Part shown: piece by piece, positions 35,633 to 45,187 of the stretch
How the letters are laid out: each line of letters opens with the position of its first letter
Position numbering within the stretch: position 1 is the first letter of the stretch
NCBI GenBank assembly: GCA_046349635.1
Contig: JAXMBX010000031.1
Coordinates: 1 to 60,686, forward strand
Length of the DNA: 60,686 bases
Direction: 5' to 3'
Origin: JAXMBX01 sp046349635
GTDB lineage: Bacteria > Planctomycetota > Planctomycetia > Planctomycetales > Planctomycetaceae
The notes under the pieces: model-generated
Database searches by the model: none
The model's input: only the letters and a program-made list of their open reading frames with translations
What the model was told of the DNA's origin: nothing
Position numbers and translations under genes: made by a program

Positions 35633-36115
35633 TTACCACAACGGGGAAAATGTGCTCTGGGGGGGCAGGGGCTTGCGATGCGGAACCGGATTTCCATCCT
35701 CAGGGGACGGCTCGCCCCCGCGGATTGGAACAGGCATGCGCTGTCCCTCTTCCGTACGAACGGAGACGTAGGTGACATCCGCTTCGGTCAGCTTGACGTT
35801 CGCACCCTGTTGGTCCGCCTCCACGGTGACATGCATCGTGATGGAGGTTTGCCCCACCTTCACCAGTTCAGTCCAGAAGCTGACCAGGTCACCCACGTAA
35901 CAGGGTTGGTGGAATTCCACACTGTTCATAGCAACGGTCACAATCGACTGCTCGGGCCAGCCTGCCTTGCGGACTTCATAAATCGCCCCGACCGATCCAG
36001 CCAGGTCGATATAGCTCAGCAACACCCCTCCGAAGATCGTCCCCTGCGGGTTCGTATCCCGGGGCATCATCACGTGTTTTAAAGCCAGGTAGCGTTCGGA
36101 CGTTTGATCTGCCAT
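35633..36115 (-). CDS. Acyl-CoA thioesterase, YciA-like hotdog fold
   Basis: A 160-residue hotdog-fold enzyme. ATG 36115 (MADQTSERYLALKHVMM) is preferred over a 23-codon extension. The family signature NPQGTIFGGVLLSYIDLAGS, with the catalytic Asp in YIDLAG, is followed by FHQPCYVGDLVSFWTELVKV. It would hydrolyse short or medium acyl-CoA. The C-terminus has an extra proline-rich tail of about 25 residues. It precedes fhcB on the same strand, with no obvious functional tie. Confidence 0.85.
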   Translation of the reverse strand: MADQTSERYLALKHVMMPRDTNPQGTIFGGVLLSYIDLAGSVGAIYEVRKAGWPEQSIVTVAMNSVEFHQPCYVGDLVSFWTELVKVGQTSITMHVTVEADQQGANVKLTEADVTYVSVRTEEGQRMPVPIRGGEPSPEDGNPVPHRKPLPPQSTFSPLW

Positions 36116-36516
36116 AGTCCCATCTGTCGTATTCCGGCCGTTGGACCGCCATGCCCGGCCTGGTCGAGGTTTGCTCCGTCCCATTATGCCGCAAAGCGGG
36201 AGTGTTGACCCGGCCAGACAGATCCTTTCCTGAAAATTGACCGATCCTTCTCATTTTCAACGCTTTACAACGCGTCCCCGCCTGCCGGATTGAGATCCCT
36301 CCCGAAATCCTCCATTCTGATTCAAATTCTGGACAGGCTTTATGTTACGGTTGATTCTGGCCTTTGAAATCGCCATAATCCTTCCTCCCTGTGTGAGTTC
36401 CCCGTCTCGTCAGGCGGGGCGTCGGACACGTTCCGATCGACCGTAACTCGGTGGTTCTCCTTTTTCCGGAGGCCACGGGACTTCGTAAACCATTTGTTGG
36501 TGAGATAAGAGCACGC
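36116..36516 (+). other. Divergent intergenic region and rpsR leader
   Basis: About 400 bases between the divergent thioesterase and rpsR genes. In the leader, CCCCGTC (36400-36406) pairs with GGCGGGG (36413-36419) around TCGTCA, flanked by GTGT...ACAC. A leader structure that binds ribosomal protein is possible but not demonstrated. No other gene was seen. Confidence 0.35.
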
Positions 36517-36807
36517 ATGACTGATTCTCCATTCCGCTTCAAGAAGAAGATGAAAGGCCCGAACAAGCGCAAGAAGACGCGGGTCAAACGCAAACTCAAG
36601 TGCCGGTTCTGCACCCCCGAGGGCTGCCCCCGACCGGTCTATGTCGACTACAAGGATCTCCGCACTCTCCGCGTGATGATCAACCGCGAAGGGAACATGA
36701 TCTCCCGCCGCCGGACCGGCAACTGTGCCAAGTACCAGCGGGCCGTCCGCCACGCGATTCTGCGAGCCCGGTTCATGGCTCTGCTGCCGTACGTCGTGAC
36801 GGAGTAA
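36517..36807 (+). CDS. rpsR: 30S ribosomal protein bS18
   Basis: A 96-residue protein; ATG 36517 (MTDSPFRFKKKMKGPNKRKK) is chosen because upstream codons are not S18-like. It has a zinc-type pair CRFCTPEGC, then DYKDLRTLRVMINREGNMIS and the conserved RRRTGNCAKYQRAVRHAI, with the end ARFMALLPYV. It is a solitary S18, not beside rpsF or rplI. The stop codon is the first base triplet of a 15-base tandem repeat, and a strong terminator follows. Confidence 0.95.
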   Translation: MTDSPFRFKKKMKGPNKRKKTRVKRKLKCRFCTPEGCPRPVYVDYKDLRTLRVMINREGNMISRRRTGNCAKYQRAVRHAILRARFMALLPYVVTE

Positions 36808-36858
36808 ATTTCTTACCGGTAAATTTCTTACCGGTAAATTTCTTCCGGGTAAATCCCG
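36805..36858 (+). repeat. 15-bp tandem repeat starting at the rpsR stop codon
   Basis: TAAATTTCTTACCGG occurs at 36805-36819 and 36820-36834, then TAAATTTCTTCCGGG (36835-36849) and a partial TAAATCCCG (36850-36858). Because the unit is a multiple of three, each copy gives another in-frame TAA after rpsR. Confidence 0.9.
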
Positions 36859-36875
36859 CGAACTGAAAATAGAGA

Positions 36876-36911
36876 AACCGAGGAACGGTTCGCCGCTCCT
36901 CGGTTTTTTTT
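36876..36911 (+). terminator. Rho-independent terminator of rpsR
   Basis: AACCGAGGA pairs with TCCTCGGTT across a 12-base loop and is followed directly by eight T in total. It separates rpsR from the convergent mnmA. Confidence 0.92.
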
Positions 36912-36933
36912 GTGCCGTGAGAAGATCCCCCGC

Positions 36934-38037
36934 TCACGCGATCCAGCCTCCGCCGAGAACCCGGTCCTCCTGATAGAGCACCACCCCCTGGCCGGGAGCG
37001 ACGCCGCATTCAGGCTCATCAAAGCTGACGCGCATCCGGTCTTCCGCGATCAATTCGACCTCTGCCTCCGCCCCCTTATGCTGCGAGCGGATCTTCGCGC
37101 GGCAGCGGAACTTCTGAGGCACGTCATCGAACAGCCAGTTCAACTGCGTGGCCTCCAGCTCGTGCCGCTCCAAATCGGTGCGTGTGCCGATGACGACCTG
37201 CTTCGTCTCCGCGTCCACCTTCACGACATACCGCGGTTCGCCAAACGTCACCCCCAGTCCTTTGCGCTGGCCGATCGTGAATTTCTCGAAACCAGTATGC
37301 AGGCCGAGGACATGACCGGCGGTATCGACCAATTCCCCCGAGGTTTCAGTCTCACCGTGATAACGGCGAATGAACCCGGCGTAGTCCTGGTCGGGAACAA
37401 AACAGATTTCCTGGCTGTCCGGCTTCTCCGCGACCCGCAAGCCGGCGCGACGGGCCAGATCGCGGATTTCGACCTTGGTTTTCCCTCCCACGGGGAACAT
37501 CACATGCTTCAACACGTCGCGTGACAGGCCGAAGAGGACGTAGGACTGGTCCTTACTACCGTCCAGCCCCTTGTAGAGCGCCGGGCCGGACTCTCCCGGC
37601 ATGTCCACTATTCGAGCGTAGTGTCCTGTCGCAATCGACTCCGCCCCGACCTGCTGCGCGAAGTCCCACAGCTTGCCGAACTTCAGCCAGTTGTTGCACT
37701 GCACGCACGGATTCGGTGTCCGACCGGAAAGATATTCCTTGACGAAGTAGTCCTTGATCCGGCTGAAGCTCTCCTGAAAGTTCAACGAGTGAAACGGGAT
37801 GTCCAGGGCATCGGCGACACGGCGGGCATCGGCGGCATCGGTCGCGCTGCAGCACCCCTGCTTGTGCCCGCTGGAGGAGAGAATCTGGAGAGGGCTGCCG
37901 ACGTTGCAGCTTTGTTCTTCCGCCGCCCCGGACCGCATGAACAGGCCGATGACTTCGTAGCCGGCATCGCGCAGCAGGAGCGCGGCTGCGGAGCTGTCCA
38001 CTCCGCCACTCATCGCCAGAACCACGCGCTTCGCCAT
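36934..38037 (-). CDS. mnmA: tRNA-specific 2-thiouridylase MnmA
   Basis: A 367-residue enzyme that thiolates U34 of tRNAs for Lys, Glu and Gln. It has the PP-loop AMSGGVDSSAAALLL, the first catalytic Cys in TPNPCVQCNNWLKFG, GHYARIV, the Lys/Asp pair GSKDQSYVLFGL, the second catalytic Cys in QEICFVPD, and the C-terminal GQRKGLGV with beta-barrel. A ten-residue insertion (CNVGSPLQIL onward) sits near the N-terminus. Its tRNA-Lys(UUU) substrate is encoded in this window at 13809-13881. Confidence 0.94.
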   Translation of the reverse strand: MAKRVVLAMSGGVDSSAAALLLRDAGYEVIGLFMRSGAAEEQSCNVGSPLQILSSSGHKQGCCSATDAADARRVADALDIPFHSLNFQESFSRIKDYFVKEYLSGRTPNPCVQCNNWLKFGKLWDFAQQVGAESIATGHYARIVDMPGESGPALYKGLDGSKDQSYVLFGLSRDVLKHVMFPVGGKTKVEIRDLARRAGLRVAEKPDSQEICFVPDQDYAGFIRRYHGETETSGELVDTAGHVLGLHTGFEKFTIGQRKGLGVTFGEPRYVVKVDAETKQVVIGTRTDLERHELEATQLNWLFDDVPQKFRCRAKIRSQHKGAEAEVELIAEDRMRVSFDEPECGVAPGQGVVLYQEDRVLGGGWIA

Positions 38038-38140
38038 CTCAATTCACCGAACTCATACTCGATCATTCCATTCGACGCTGAGATCTATCATAGAGTTCGG
38101 AGGGGCAGGGGTCGAGTCGCGACAGAAGACGGGTTCAATC

Positions 38141-39157
38141 TCAAAGATCCTTCGGCGACTTCACATCCCTGCTGAACGTGGTGGTTCTCGAAGCTCCCAC
38201 AGGACTGGTGTATTTCACCTTGAATTCCCTCTGACCCAGCTCGTTGTTCTTGGCTTTGAACGTGATCTGCTGCAAGGTCTTGGTGATCATGAGATTATTC
38301 GCCTGGTCGTTGAAGCTCAGGAGCAGCGGGGCGGCCCCTTTGCCGCCACTGACCGAGCCAATCACTTCTTTTCCGAGTTTGAGCGACGATCCGGCTTTTT
38401 TCAGCGTTTCACCGTTGAAGGTCCCGCGCGCGATATTGAACAAATCCCCCGGTTTGGCGTTGGTGTTTGTGACGGTAATCGTACTCTTATCGAATGCGGT
38501 GGTGATCAAGTCCTGGAGATACATGGCGTTGTCCAGCGTCACAGCGGGCCCTGCAGGAATGCTGTCGGCAGTACTGGTCGAACGGACGACGGGGTTGAAC
38601 ACCGAGAGATCGGTCATCGTGACATTATTGGCTTCATCGGTTTCTACCAGGACGTTCGTCGAATCGACGATGCTGAACACATATCTGTAATTAGGGTCCG
38701 CGGAGAATGTCCCGGAAACATGGAACGTCTTTTCCGACTGGGACGCCAGGGAAATGGTCGTGTTGTCTGTGGTCGGCCCGGAAATGATTGCCGCACCGAT
38801 TTCCACATCATCACTATTTCCCTGGACCTGGTCGCTCGACAGGACCACCTTCAAGCGGACATTGTCCGAGAGATCAAATTTGTTACCCGTCAGATTCGCC
38901 GAGGTCGTTCCGTTATTAAAAAGCGTGAAATCAAAACTCGTCGTGTATTGATTGGGGACCGTGGCAGAAGCGATAAAATCGAGATAAAGAACCGAGGTCC
39001 GGAGGTCGACCGTCGGAACGATCCGCTGCTCACAGACTTCAAATGCGGGAGACGAAGAGAGCGGTGAGCCGCGGCGTCGAAGGCCCTGGGAACGGAAGGC
39101 CAGTGAAGAAAGTTTCTTCAAAGCGGATTGCAGAGAATTGCAGAGAGAAACTCGCAT
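38141..39157 (-). CDS. Secreted CARDB-type protein, paralogue of the protein at 1201-2166
   Basis: A 338-residue protein. After a basic leader comes FEVCEQRIVPTVDLR, a LEPR-like planctomycete export motif. Residues of about 50-195 form a CARDB/Ig-like domain (FDFTLFNNGTTSANLTGNKF; VDSTNVLVETDEANNVTM). The last 100 residues (SSLKLGKEVIGSVSGGKGAA, then PLLLSFNDQANNLMITKTLQ) match the C-terminal module of the 1201-2166 protein and cadherin-like tandem repeats. It is probably a cell-surface protein. The 103-base gap to mnmA has no clear terminator. Confidence 0.7.
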   Translation of the reverse strand: MRVSLCNSLQSALKKLSSLAFRSQGLRRRGSPLSSSPAFEVCEQRIVPTVDLRTSVLYLDFIASATVPNQYTTSFDFTLFNNGTTSANLTGNKFDLSDNVRLKVVLSSDQVQGNSDDVEIGAAIISGPTTDNTTISLASQSEKTFHVSGTFSADPNYRYVFSIVDSTNVLVETDEANNVTMTDLSVFNPVVRSTSTADSIPAGPAVTLDNAMYLQDLITTAFDKSTITVTNTNAKPGDLFNIARGTFNGETLKKAGSSLKLGKEVIGSVSGGKGAAPLLLSFNDQANNLMITKTLQQITFKAKNNELGQREFKVKYTSPVGASRTTTFSRDVKSPKDL

Positions 39158-39383
39158 GGGAACTCCGGCGATTGGGAAACTTCACAGGCGGGCAATGGGA
39201 TGCCGGTCGGCCTGCCGGATCCTTCCACGTCTTGTGGAATGTGAGCGCTGTCCCGCCGACCCGGGCGAGGACTCCTCAGAGGTCGCGAAGACCTCCGGTT
39301 CAGATTACGATCCCCAGGAAGGTCTTCGCAATCCCTTTCAAGTCAATCCGCAAACACAGACTCAAATTCGCGGATCGCTGATC

Positions 39384-41225
39384 CTATTGCCCTTTTTTCG
39401 CAGCAGGTTCGTACCACTTGTGCTGCATCCAGTCGATCAGGAGCTTGCGGTCTTGGCGGGAAAGGCGGTCCGCAAAGCCGGGCATGGCGTTTTTCTTGCC
39501 GTAGTGCCGCTTGTCTCCGGGATTCGAGATAAAACTGTCCAGCCACTCCGCTGACCCGTAACCGGTCAGTTCCGGTGCTCCGGAACCACTCCCCAGAGCC
39601 TTCATCTCACCGCGCGGCTGAAGCTTGTGGCAGGTGGCACAGGACTCCTGCACTTCTTCGCTCCCATCGCTGAAGAATTTCTTCCCCTTGGCGACCAGAT
39701 CAGGATTGGTCGGCGGATTGGCGACACCGCTCTGGTCGACGATGAATTCGACGATCGCCGCCAGGTCCTCCGGCTTCATCTCTTTGGCATTGCTCTCCGA
39801 CCATTCCGCCATCGATCCTGCCGTGAAGCGGTCCTTCACTTCCTGGCCGTCAAAGCGTGCATGTGTCGTCGGTTCGAAATGCTTCTTGAAATCTTTCAAC
39901 ACCCCTGACACCCATTCCCGCGAACCGAATTTCCCCAGGTCGGTGGCAGTCGCTACGGCGGGGACGAGCTTATCCCCGACGAGTTCCTCCACCGGTTTCC
40001 CGGTTCCATCTTTGCCGTCGTAGCGATGGCAAACGGCACAGTTCTTGGCGAACAGTTTTGCCCCCTGCGTCTTGGGGTCATTTCTCAGGAGTTCGATCGC
40101 GCCCGCCACGCCGATTCCCTGCGGCGACTGCGCCAATTCCTTGACGCGATGGGCCTGCACTTCGGCATCAGTGACGGCAGCCGCGTAGTTCGGATCCTGC
40201 TGGTCCTCACGGATTGCGATGAAGGTCAACGCGCCGGCAGCCACCAGCACGGCGAACATGAAAAACACGTTGAACCGATGGCCGATCTTCGACCGGCCGA
40301 GAATCGGCATCAGGACCAGCACCAGCATTACCGCGCCGGGGATGTAAATCGCCCCGACGACTTCCATCGTCCCCTTGAAGTATTTCAAAAACTGAAACAG
40401 GAACAGGAAATACCATTCCGGTCGAGCGGCGGAAAACTGCTCGGAAGGATCGGCGGGGGCCGTCAGCTCCGCTCCCTTCCACAGCGTCAATGCCAGGACC
40501 GTCGCCAGGACCGCCAGGCAGGCCACCGCGTCCTTCAACACCTGATCCGGCCAGAAAGTGGTGTCCGGAGCGCGCTTCGGATCGGGAACGGTGATTCCAT
40601 GCCGGCGGAAGACGTAAATGTGCAGTGCCAGGAACCCGATCAGGAGCGCCGGCAAAAGTCCCGCGTGCAATGCGAAGAAGCGGGTCAGGGTCGCGTGCCC
40701 GTAACTGTTTCCCCCTGATGCCAGTTTCTGAACTTCCACGCCCACGCCGGGCGTAATCCCCATGATGTTCGTCGCCACCTGGGTCGCCCAGTAACCCTTC
40801 TGGTCCCACGGGAGCAGGTAACCGGTCAGGGACAGTCCCAGCACGATCTGCATCAGAACCAGTCCCAGCCAGAAGTTGATCTCGCGCGGAGCCTTGTAGG
40901 CCCCATCGATAATGACCTGCATCAGGTGCAGCGCCATCAGGACAATCATCGCCTGAGCCGTAAAGTGATGGATCCCGCGCACCAACCACCCTGCCTGCAT
41001 CACTTCCTGGATGTAATAGACACTTTCCCAGGCGGTTTGGGCACTGGGACTGTAGGCGGTCCAGAGGAAGAACCCCGTGATGAGCTGCACCGAGAAGGTA
41101 TACACCAGCGTGCTACCCCACACGTAGCGCCACCGCGCCCCGCCGGGTACGCGCTCGTACAACGCTTCGTGCATCAGGGTGCGATATCCGGTCCGGGCGT
41201 CCAGCCAGTTCAATAGTCCGTGCAT
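39384..41225 (-). CDS. Cytochrome b fused to a di-heme cytochrome c (bc-type complex)
   Basis: A 613-residue fusion. Residues 1-340 are a b6-type cytochrome b joined to subunit IV: heme ligands H86/H100 and H187/H202 (the 14-residue gap of b6 in the second pair), the Qo motif PEWY at 269-272 in ARPEWYFLFLFQF, and about eight membrane helices. Residues 345-613 are periplasmic cytochrome c with CAVCH (396-400) and CATCH (529-533). There is no separate cytochrome c1 or f nearby. It follows the Rieske gene by 64 bases, so the two make a quinol:cytochrome c oxidoreductase with the c-type electron acceptor built into the b subunit. Confidence 0.92.
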   Translation of the reverse strand: MHGLLNWLDARTGYRTLMHEALYERVPGGARWRYVWGSTLVYTFSVQLITGFFLWTAYSPSAQTAWESVYYIQEVMQAGWLVRGIHHFTAQAMIVLMALHLMQVIIDGAYKAPREINFWLGLVLMQIVLGLSLTGYLLPWDQKGYWATQVATNIMGITPGVGVEVQKLASGGNSYGHATLTRFFALHAGLLPALLIGFLALHIYVFRRHGITVPDPKRAPDTTFWPDQVLKDAVACLAVLATVLALTLWKGAELTAPADPSEQFSAARPEWYFLFLFQFLKYFKGTMEVVGAIYIPGAVMLVLVLMPILGRSKIGHRFNVFFMFAVLVAAGALTFIAIREDQQDPNYAAAVTDAEVQAHRVKELAQSPQGIGVAGAIELLRNDPKTQGAKLFAKNCAVCHRYDGKDGTGKPVEELVGDKLVPAVATATDLGKFGSREWVSGVLKDFKKHFEPTTHARFDGQEVKDRFTAGSMAEWSESNAKEMKPEDLAAIVEFIVDQSGVANPPTNPDLVAKGKKFFSDGSEEVQESCATCHKLQPRGEMKALGSGSGAPELTGYGSAEWLDSFISNPGDKRHYGKKNAMPGFADRLSRQDRKLLIDWMQHKWYEPAAKKGQ

Positions 41226-41289
41226 GGGTCTGGGTATCTCGGCAGGTGGGAAGAAGAGGCGGGGAGGAAGGGAGGAAGGGAGGGATCAA

Positions 41290-41868
41290 CTAAACCTTGG
41301 GAACCTTGTGAGCTTCGCCGGTCCGGAAGTTCTCGAACTTGACCCAGACTTCCCCTTGTTTCAACCGGGCGGGATCCACTTCCAGGGTATCCATGCCGCG
41401 CGGGGGAATCGAATTGCTGGGCGCCCCATCCAGCGTGAAGCTGCTGTCATGGCAGGGGCATTTGAAGCTTTTGCTGCTATTCGAATAATCGACCGCACAT
41501 CCCAGATGCGGGCAGATCACGTTGAACGCGATCACTTCTCCCTTGTCGGTTTTGCGGAGGTAAACCGCACCGATGGGCTCCTTGGGAAACAGGTTCCAGG
41601 CATCCTGGCGATCCGCGATGACCGGAAACTTCACCGGCAATCCATCCGCGGGAACGGCGCTCAAGGCGGCGACCTTGATGAATCCGGAGGCGTCACCCTC
41701 TCCCGACGATTTTCGTTTCCGGAGCGGGTCGAGAAAAAACGTGACCCCCGCTCCCGCGGGAACCAGGCCGGCGATTCCGCCGCAGACAACCGCTAAAAAA
41801 CCGGTGACGAACCCTCTCCGGGGGGGTTCCTTGGGAACAGGAATCGGCTCGGTCGCCGTTTCAGTCAT
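41290..41868 (-). CDS. Rieske [2Fe-2S] protein of the bc complex
   Basis: A 192-residue protein; ATG 41868 with GGAG 8 bases upstream. One N-terminal membrane anchor (FVTGFLAVVCGGIAGLVPAG) is followed by a Rieske fold. Cluster ligands are C119 and H121 in CPHLGC, and C137 and H140 in CPCHDSSF; C124 and C139 form the usual disulfide. It accepts an electron from quinol at the cytochrome b Qo site. It is the first gene of the two-gene bc set. Confidence 0.94.
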   Translation of the reverse strand: MTETATEPIPVPKEPPRRGFVTGFLAVVCGGIAGLVPAGAGVTFFLDPLRKRKSSGEGDASGFIKVAALSAVPADGLPVKFPVIADRQDAWNLFPKEPIGAVYLRKTDKGEVIAFNVICPHLGCAVDYSNSSKSFKCPCHDSSFTLDGAPSNSIPPRGMDTLEVDPARLKQGEVWVKFENFRTGEAHKVPKV

Positions 41869-41892
41869 GACGAGTCTCCGTGACGTCTGCAA

Positions 41893-43007
41893 TCATCTGT
41901 GAGATCGGGCCATGCACCGATCACCTGCCCCACCCACAGTGTGCGCGAAACACCCCGGAAAGATCAACCAAGTGCATGCGTTCAGGACATTCCTGCAAAC
42001 GGGGAAATCCGGGAAGCTTAATCCGTGATTCCAGCGCCACCGCGGCCCGTGCGCCTCGACTCCCTTTTTGTAGGCCTCCATCAGAGGCCCGGGAAGAATC
42101 GCTCCCGCCGCCTGCTTGTGTCCCCCTCCCTGGAACTGCTCCGCCACGACGGCGACGTTGATTCCAAGCCGGCTGCGAAAGCTGACTTTCACCTGCCGGT
42201 TCGGCTGTTCAATCGCAATCAACGCGACTTCGTCCCCTTGATCCGCAGACACTCGTTCACCAGGTCTTCGGTGTCGGCCGGTTCGGCTCCCGTCTCCGCG
42301 TAATCGTCGAACTTCACATAGGTAGTGGCCAGTTTGCCCTCGCATTCCACTTGAATTCGCTCCAGCACCCGTCCGGCGAGCTTCATCCGCCCCGGCGAGA
42401 ACTGTTCGTACAAGGTCTCATAGATGGCACTGGGGCGGACTCCCACCCGGATCAATTCCCCGACGACTTGCATCGTGTGCTGGCGCGTGGAGGGAAATCG
42501 GAACCAGCCGGTGTCGGTCGCGATCGCGCAAAACAACGGCTCCGCGATCTCTTCCACGAGGGGCTGCTCCAAGGCCTGCAGCAATTCAAAAATCAGGGTC
42601 CCGGTTGCCTCCGCCAGCACGTCCTTGAACATCAACGCTTCCAGGTCATCACTGCTGACGTGGTGATCGATGACGATTTTCCTCGCGGTGCTTTTCCGGA
42701 AGGAGCGGGCCATGTCCCCCAACTGCCCCCAGGCGCTGGTATCGACAATGATGTGGACCTGAGCCTGCAGGATTTCCGCTTCGGTGATCGACTGGCCCAG
42801 GACGCTGATTTCTCCCTTGCTGTCCATGAATGCCAGCCGGGTAGGAGTCGGCGAGGCATTGGCGATCCGGACCTCTTTCCCCATCTGCTTGAGGATTCGA
42901 GCCAGCCCCAGTTCCGACCCCAGAGCGTCGGCGTCAGGCCGGACGTGGCTGGTCAGCACGAAGTGCTGGTGGGAGTCGATGATCTCAACCAGCTCATTCC
43001 AGATCAT
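41893..43007 (-). CDS. DHH/DHHA1 phosphoesterase (nanoRNase/pAp phosphatase type), frameshifted
   Basis: The first 259 residues are clear: SHVRPDADALGSELGLARIL, DTSAWGQLGD, VIDHHVSSDD (the DHH motif), and ATDTGWFRFPSTRQHTMQV. A G-run (C-run 42234-42237 on the plus strand) is one base short; the frame continues as VALIAIEQPNRQVKVSFRSR and the DHHA1 motif QFQGGGHKQAAGA. The last 40 or so codons to the stop at 41893 look out of frame. A second error is likely there, and a TAA at 42020-42018 would give about 329 residues, the family norm. The enzyme degrades very short RNAs or dephosphorylates pAp. It lies 14 bases after ribF. Confidence 0.82.
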
Positions 43008-43021
43008 ATCCGCTTGCCTTT

Positions 43022-43951
43022 TCAGCGTTGTGTCAGGGTCCGTGTTGCCAGTCGCGTGACTTCAACGTCGGACGTCACTTGTTTCAGGAGTTCATCAATC
43101 GCGGCGAATTTGCGGGTCTCGCGGAGACGACTCACAAACTCCACCGTCAGCCGACGACCGTACAAATCCCCCTGAAAATCTAACAGATGCACCTCAAATT
43201 TTCTTTGCTCTTCCCGAAAAGTCGGATTCGGGCCGAGATTCAAGGCTCCCGCGTAATTCCGCCCCTCCACTTCCACGAGCGTCGCATACACCCCGTCCAA
43301 TGGAAGCATGGTGGAAATTTCCCCCAGATTCGCGGTCGGAAAGCCGATGGTTCGCCCGCGCGCGGCACCGGTCTTCACAATCCCTTCTACGGAATACCTC
43401 CGCCCGAGGAATTCAGCCGCTTTGGTGACGTCCCCCGTCCCGAGCAATTTGCGGATCGATGAGGATGAGACCACCTCTCCCGCCACGGTCACCGCGGGAA
43501 CCACTTCAAACCCGATTCCCTCGTGCGCGCAGGCAGCGCAGAGCGTCTCGACAGTTCCCGCCCGATTGCGCCCGTAAAAAAAGTTCGGCCCTTCCACGAG
43601 TCCTTTCGCCCGCAGTTGCCGCAGGAGGACTTCATTGAAGAATTCGCTCGGCTCCAACGCGAGGAACGCCTCATCGGTCGGATAGACAATCGCGTTTTCC
43701 ACTCCCTGCGCTTTGAAGAGTTCCAGCCGCTGCTCCATCGTGGTCAACTGCGGGGGGCCTGCTCCGGACGGAGCAGGGTGATGGGATGCGGGTCGAAGGT
43801 CAGCACCACGGAGGGCAAGTTGTGACTGCGCGCCTGCGTCACCAGCGTGGAGAGCATCAACTGGTGCCCCCGATGCACGCCGTCAAAATTGCCGATGGAG
43901 ACGATTCCCCCGGCATGGTTCGACCTGCTCAAAACCCCTGAAGACCCGCAT
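43022..43951 (-). CDS. ribF: Bifunctional riboflavin kinase / FAD synthetase (two indels)
   Basis: The enzyme converts riboflavin to FMN and FAD. The natural start is probably ATG 43951 (MRVFRGFEQVEP; GGAGCGGGA upstream). An indel in the G-run at about 43904-43909 brings the frame to IVSIGNFDGVHRGHQLM, the nucleotidyl-transferase HxGH-type motif. A C-run at 43752-43757 is one base short before MEQRLELFKAQGV. The remainder is intact: FFYGRNRAGTVETL, SSSSIRKLL, and the kinase domain RTIGFPTANL and GVYATLVEVEGRNYAG. Corrected length is 309-310 residues, the usual size. FMN/FAD made here would serve MgsC and the oxidase. Confidence 0.88.
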
Positions 43952-43972
43952 TCCCGCTCCGCTCCTGCCAAT

Positions 43973-45108
43973 TCACTCCGCCATCCGCACTGCCCCCGTC
44001 ACATAATCCCTCAAGGCATCCCGATTCAATTCCACTCCCAGGCCGGGACGCTGTGGAATTTCCAGAAACCCTTCGGAATCAATGCGGAACGGTTCTTGAA
44101 CGATCTTCTCAATATACGGGCAAGGGGTCAGATACTCCACGTAACGGGCCACCGGAATCGCTGCGGAAAATTGCAGGTCGGCGGCGAGTCCAATCGCGGT
44201 GTTCCAGCCGTGCGGAACCACCTGCACGTTGTGATCGAACGCCAGCCACGCGATCCGCCGCGATTCGCTCAAGCCTCCGTTCTTCGTGCAATCGGGCTGG
44301 AGAATGTCCACCGCCCGTCTTTCAATCCACGGCAGAAACGCCTGCCTGCGCGTCAGGACTTCGCCTCCTGCGATCGGCACGGGAGAAACCCGCGTCAATT
44401 CGATGTACCCCTCGATATCATCCGGCGGCAACGGCTCCTCAAACCACACGACGTTGTAGTCCGCCAGCATCTCCGCCGTACGTCGCGCCCAGTTGACCCC
44501 ATGCGGCCAGAACTGTTCGCTCCCTCCGGCATCGACCATCAGATCGACATCTTTTCCCACAGCACGGCGGGCGGTGTGGATCAGTTTTTCATCGAAGTAG
44601 CTGTCCCGTCGCCCAAACGGACGCCATCCCAGCTTGATCGCCTTGAAGCCTCGTTCCACGGTCGTTTCCAAAGTGATCTGCAACTGCTCCGGCTCATCAA
44701 ACAGGATCGAGCCATACGGTTTGATCCGCGTGCGATAGTTGCCTCCCAGCAATCGCGACACCGGCTGCTTACAGGCCTTGCCGAAGATATCCCACAGCGC
44801 CAGGTCCAGTCCGCTGATTGCATGCTCGACCGAACCGCCGCGTCCCTGCCAGAAACTGGACTGCCGCAGCTTTTCCGTGACTCGCTCCGGTTCCAGGGCT
44901 GACTCCCCCTTGAGCAACGGCCACAGCAACTGCATCGCCCCTTGAATCAGCAGGCCGGAGGTGAAGCAGGAACCGACTCGGTGATCCCCTCATCCGTGTG
45001 GACCACGAGGAGCGTATGCAGATTCTCCTGCGGCTCGTGACCTTGCGGCCAACCTCCGTCCACGGTCCCACCAGTCAACGGAAGAATTTCAACGTCCCGA
45101 ATCTTCAT
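43973..45108 (-). CDS. Enolase-superfamily enzyme (mandelate racemase/muconate lactonizing type), one frameshift
   Basis: Starts at ATG 45108 (AAGGA 6 bases upstream): MKIRDVEILPLTGGTVDGGW. A base is missing near 44970; the frame continues CFTSGLLIQGAMQLLWPLL. The capping domain is followed by the barrel: KAIKLGWRPFG, the metal ligands in DLMVDAGGS and WFEEPLPPDD and IAGGEVLTR, then QPDCTKNGGLSESRRIAW and VVPHGWNTAIG (catalytic His). Corrected length is 378. Such enzymes dehydrate or epimerise acid sugars; the exact substrate is not predictable. The stop is 22 bases before ribF, so it may be the upstream gene of that operon. Confidence 0.85.
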
Positions 45109-45187
45109 GGATTTCCTTCATTCTCGAGCGACTGAATTTCTCTAGAGATGCATTCGCAATGGATGTTTTCGATTTTTCTTCAAGCAC

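Noticed and set aside
36361..36516. S6:S18-type autoregulatory leader upstream of rpsR
   Set aside because: A hairpin is present, but I could not match the conserved bulged motif with confidence and rpsF is not in the operon; recorded only as a leader structure.
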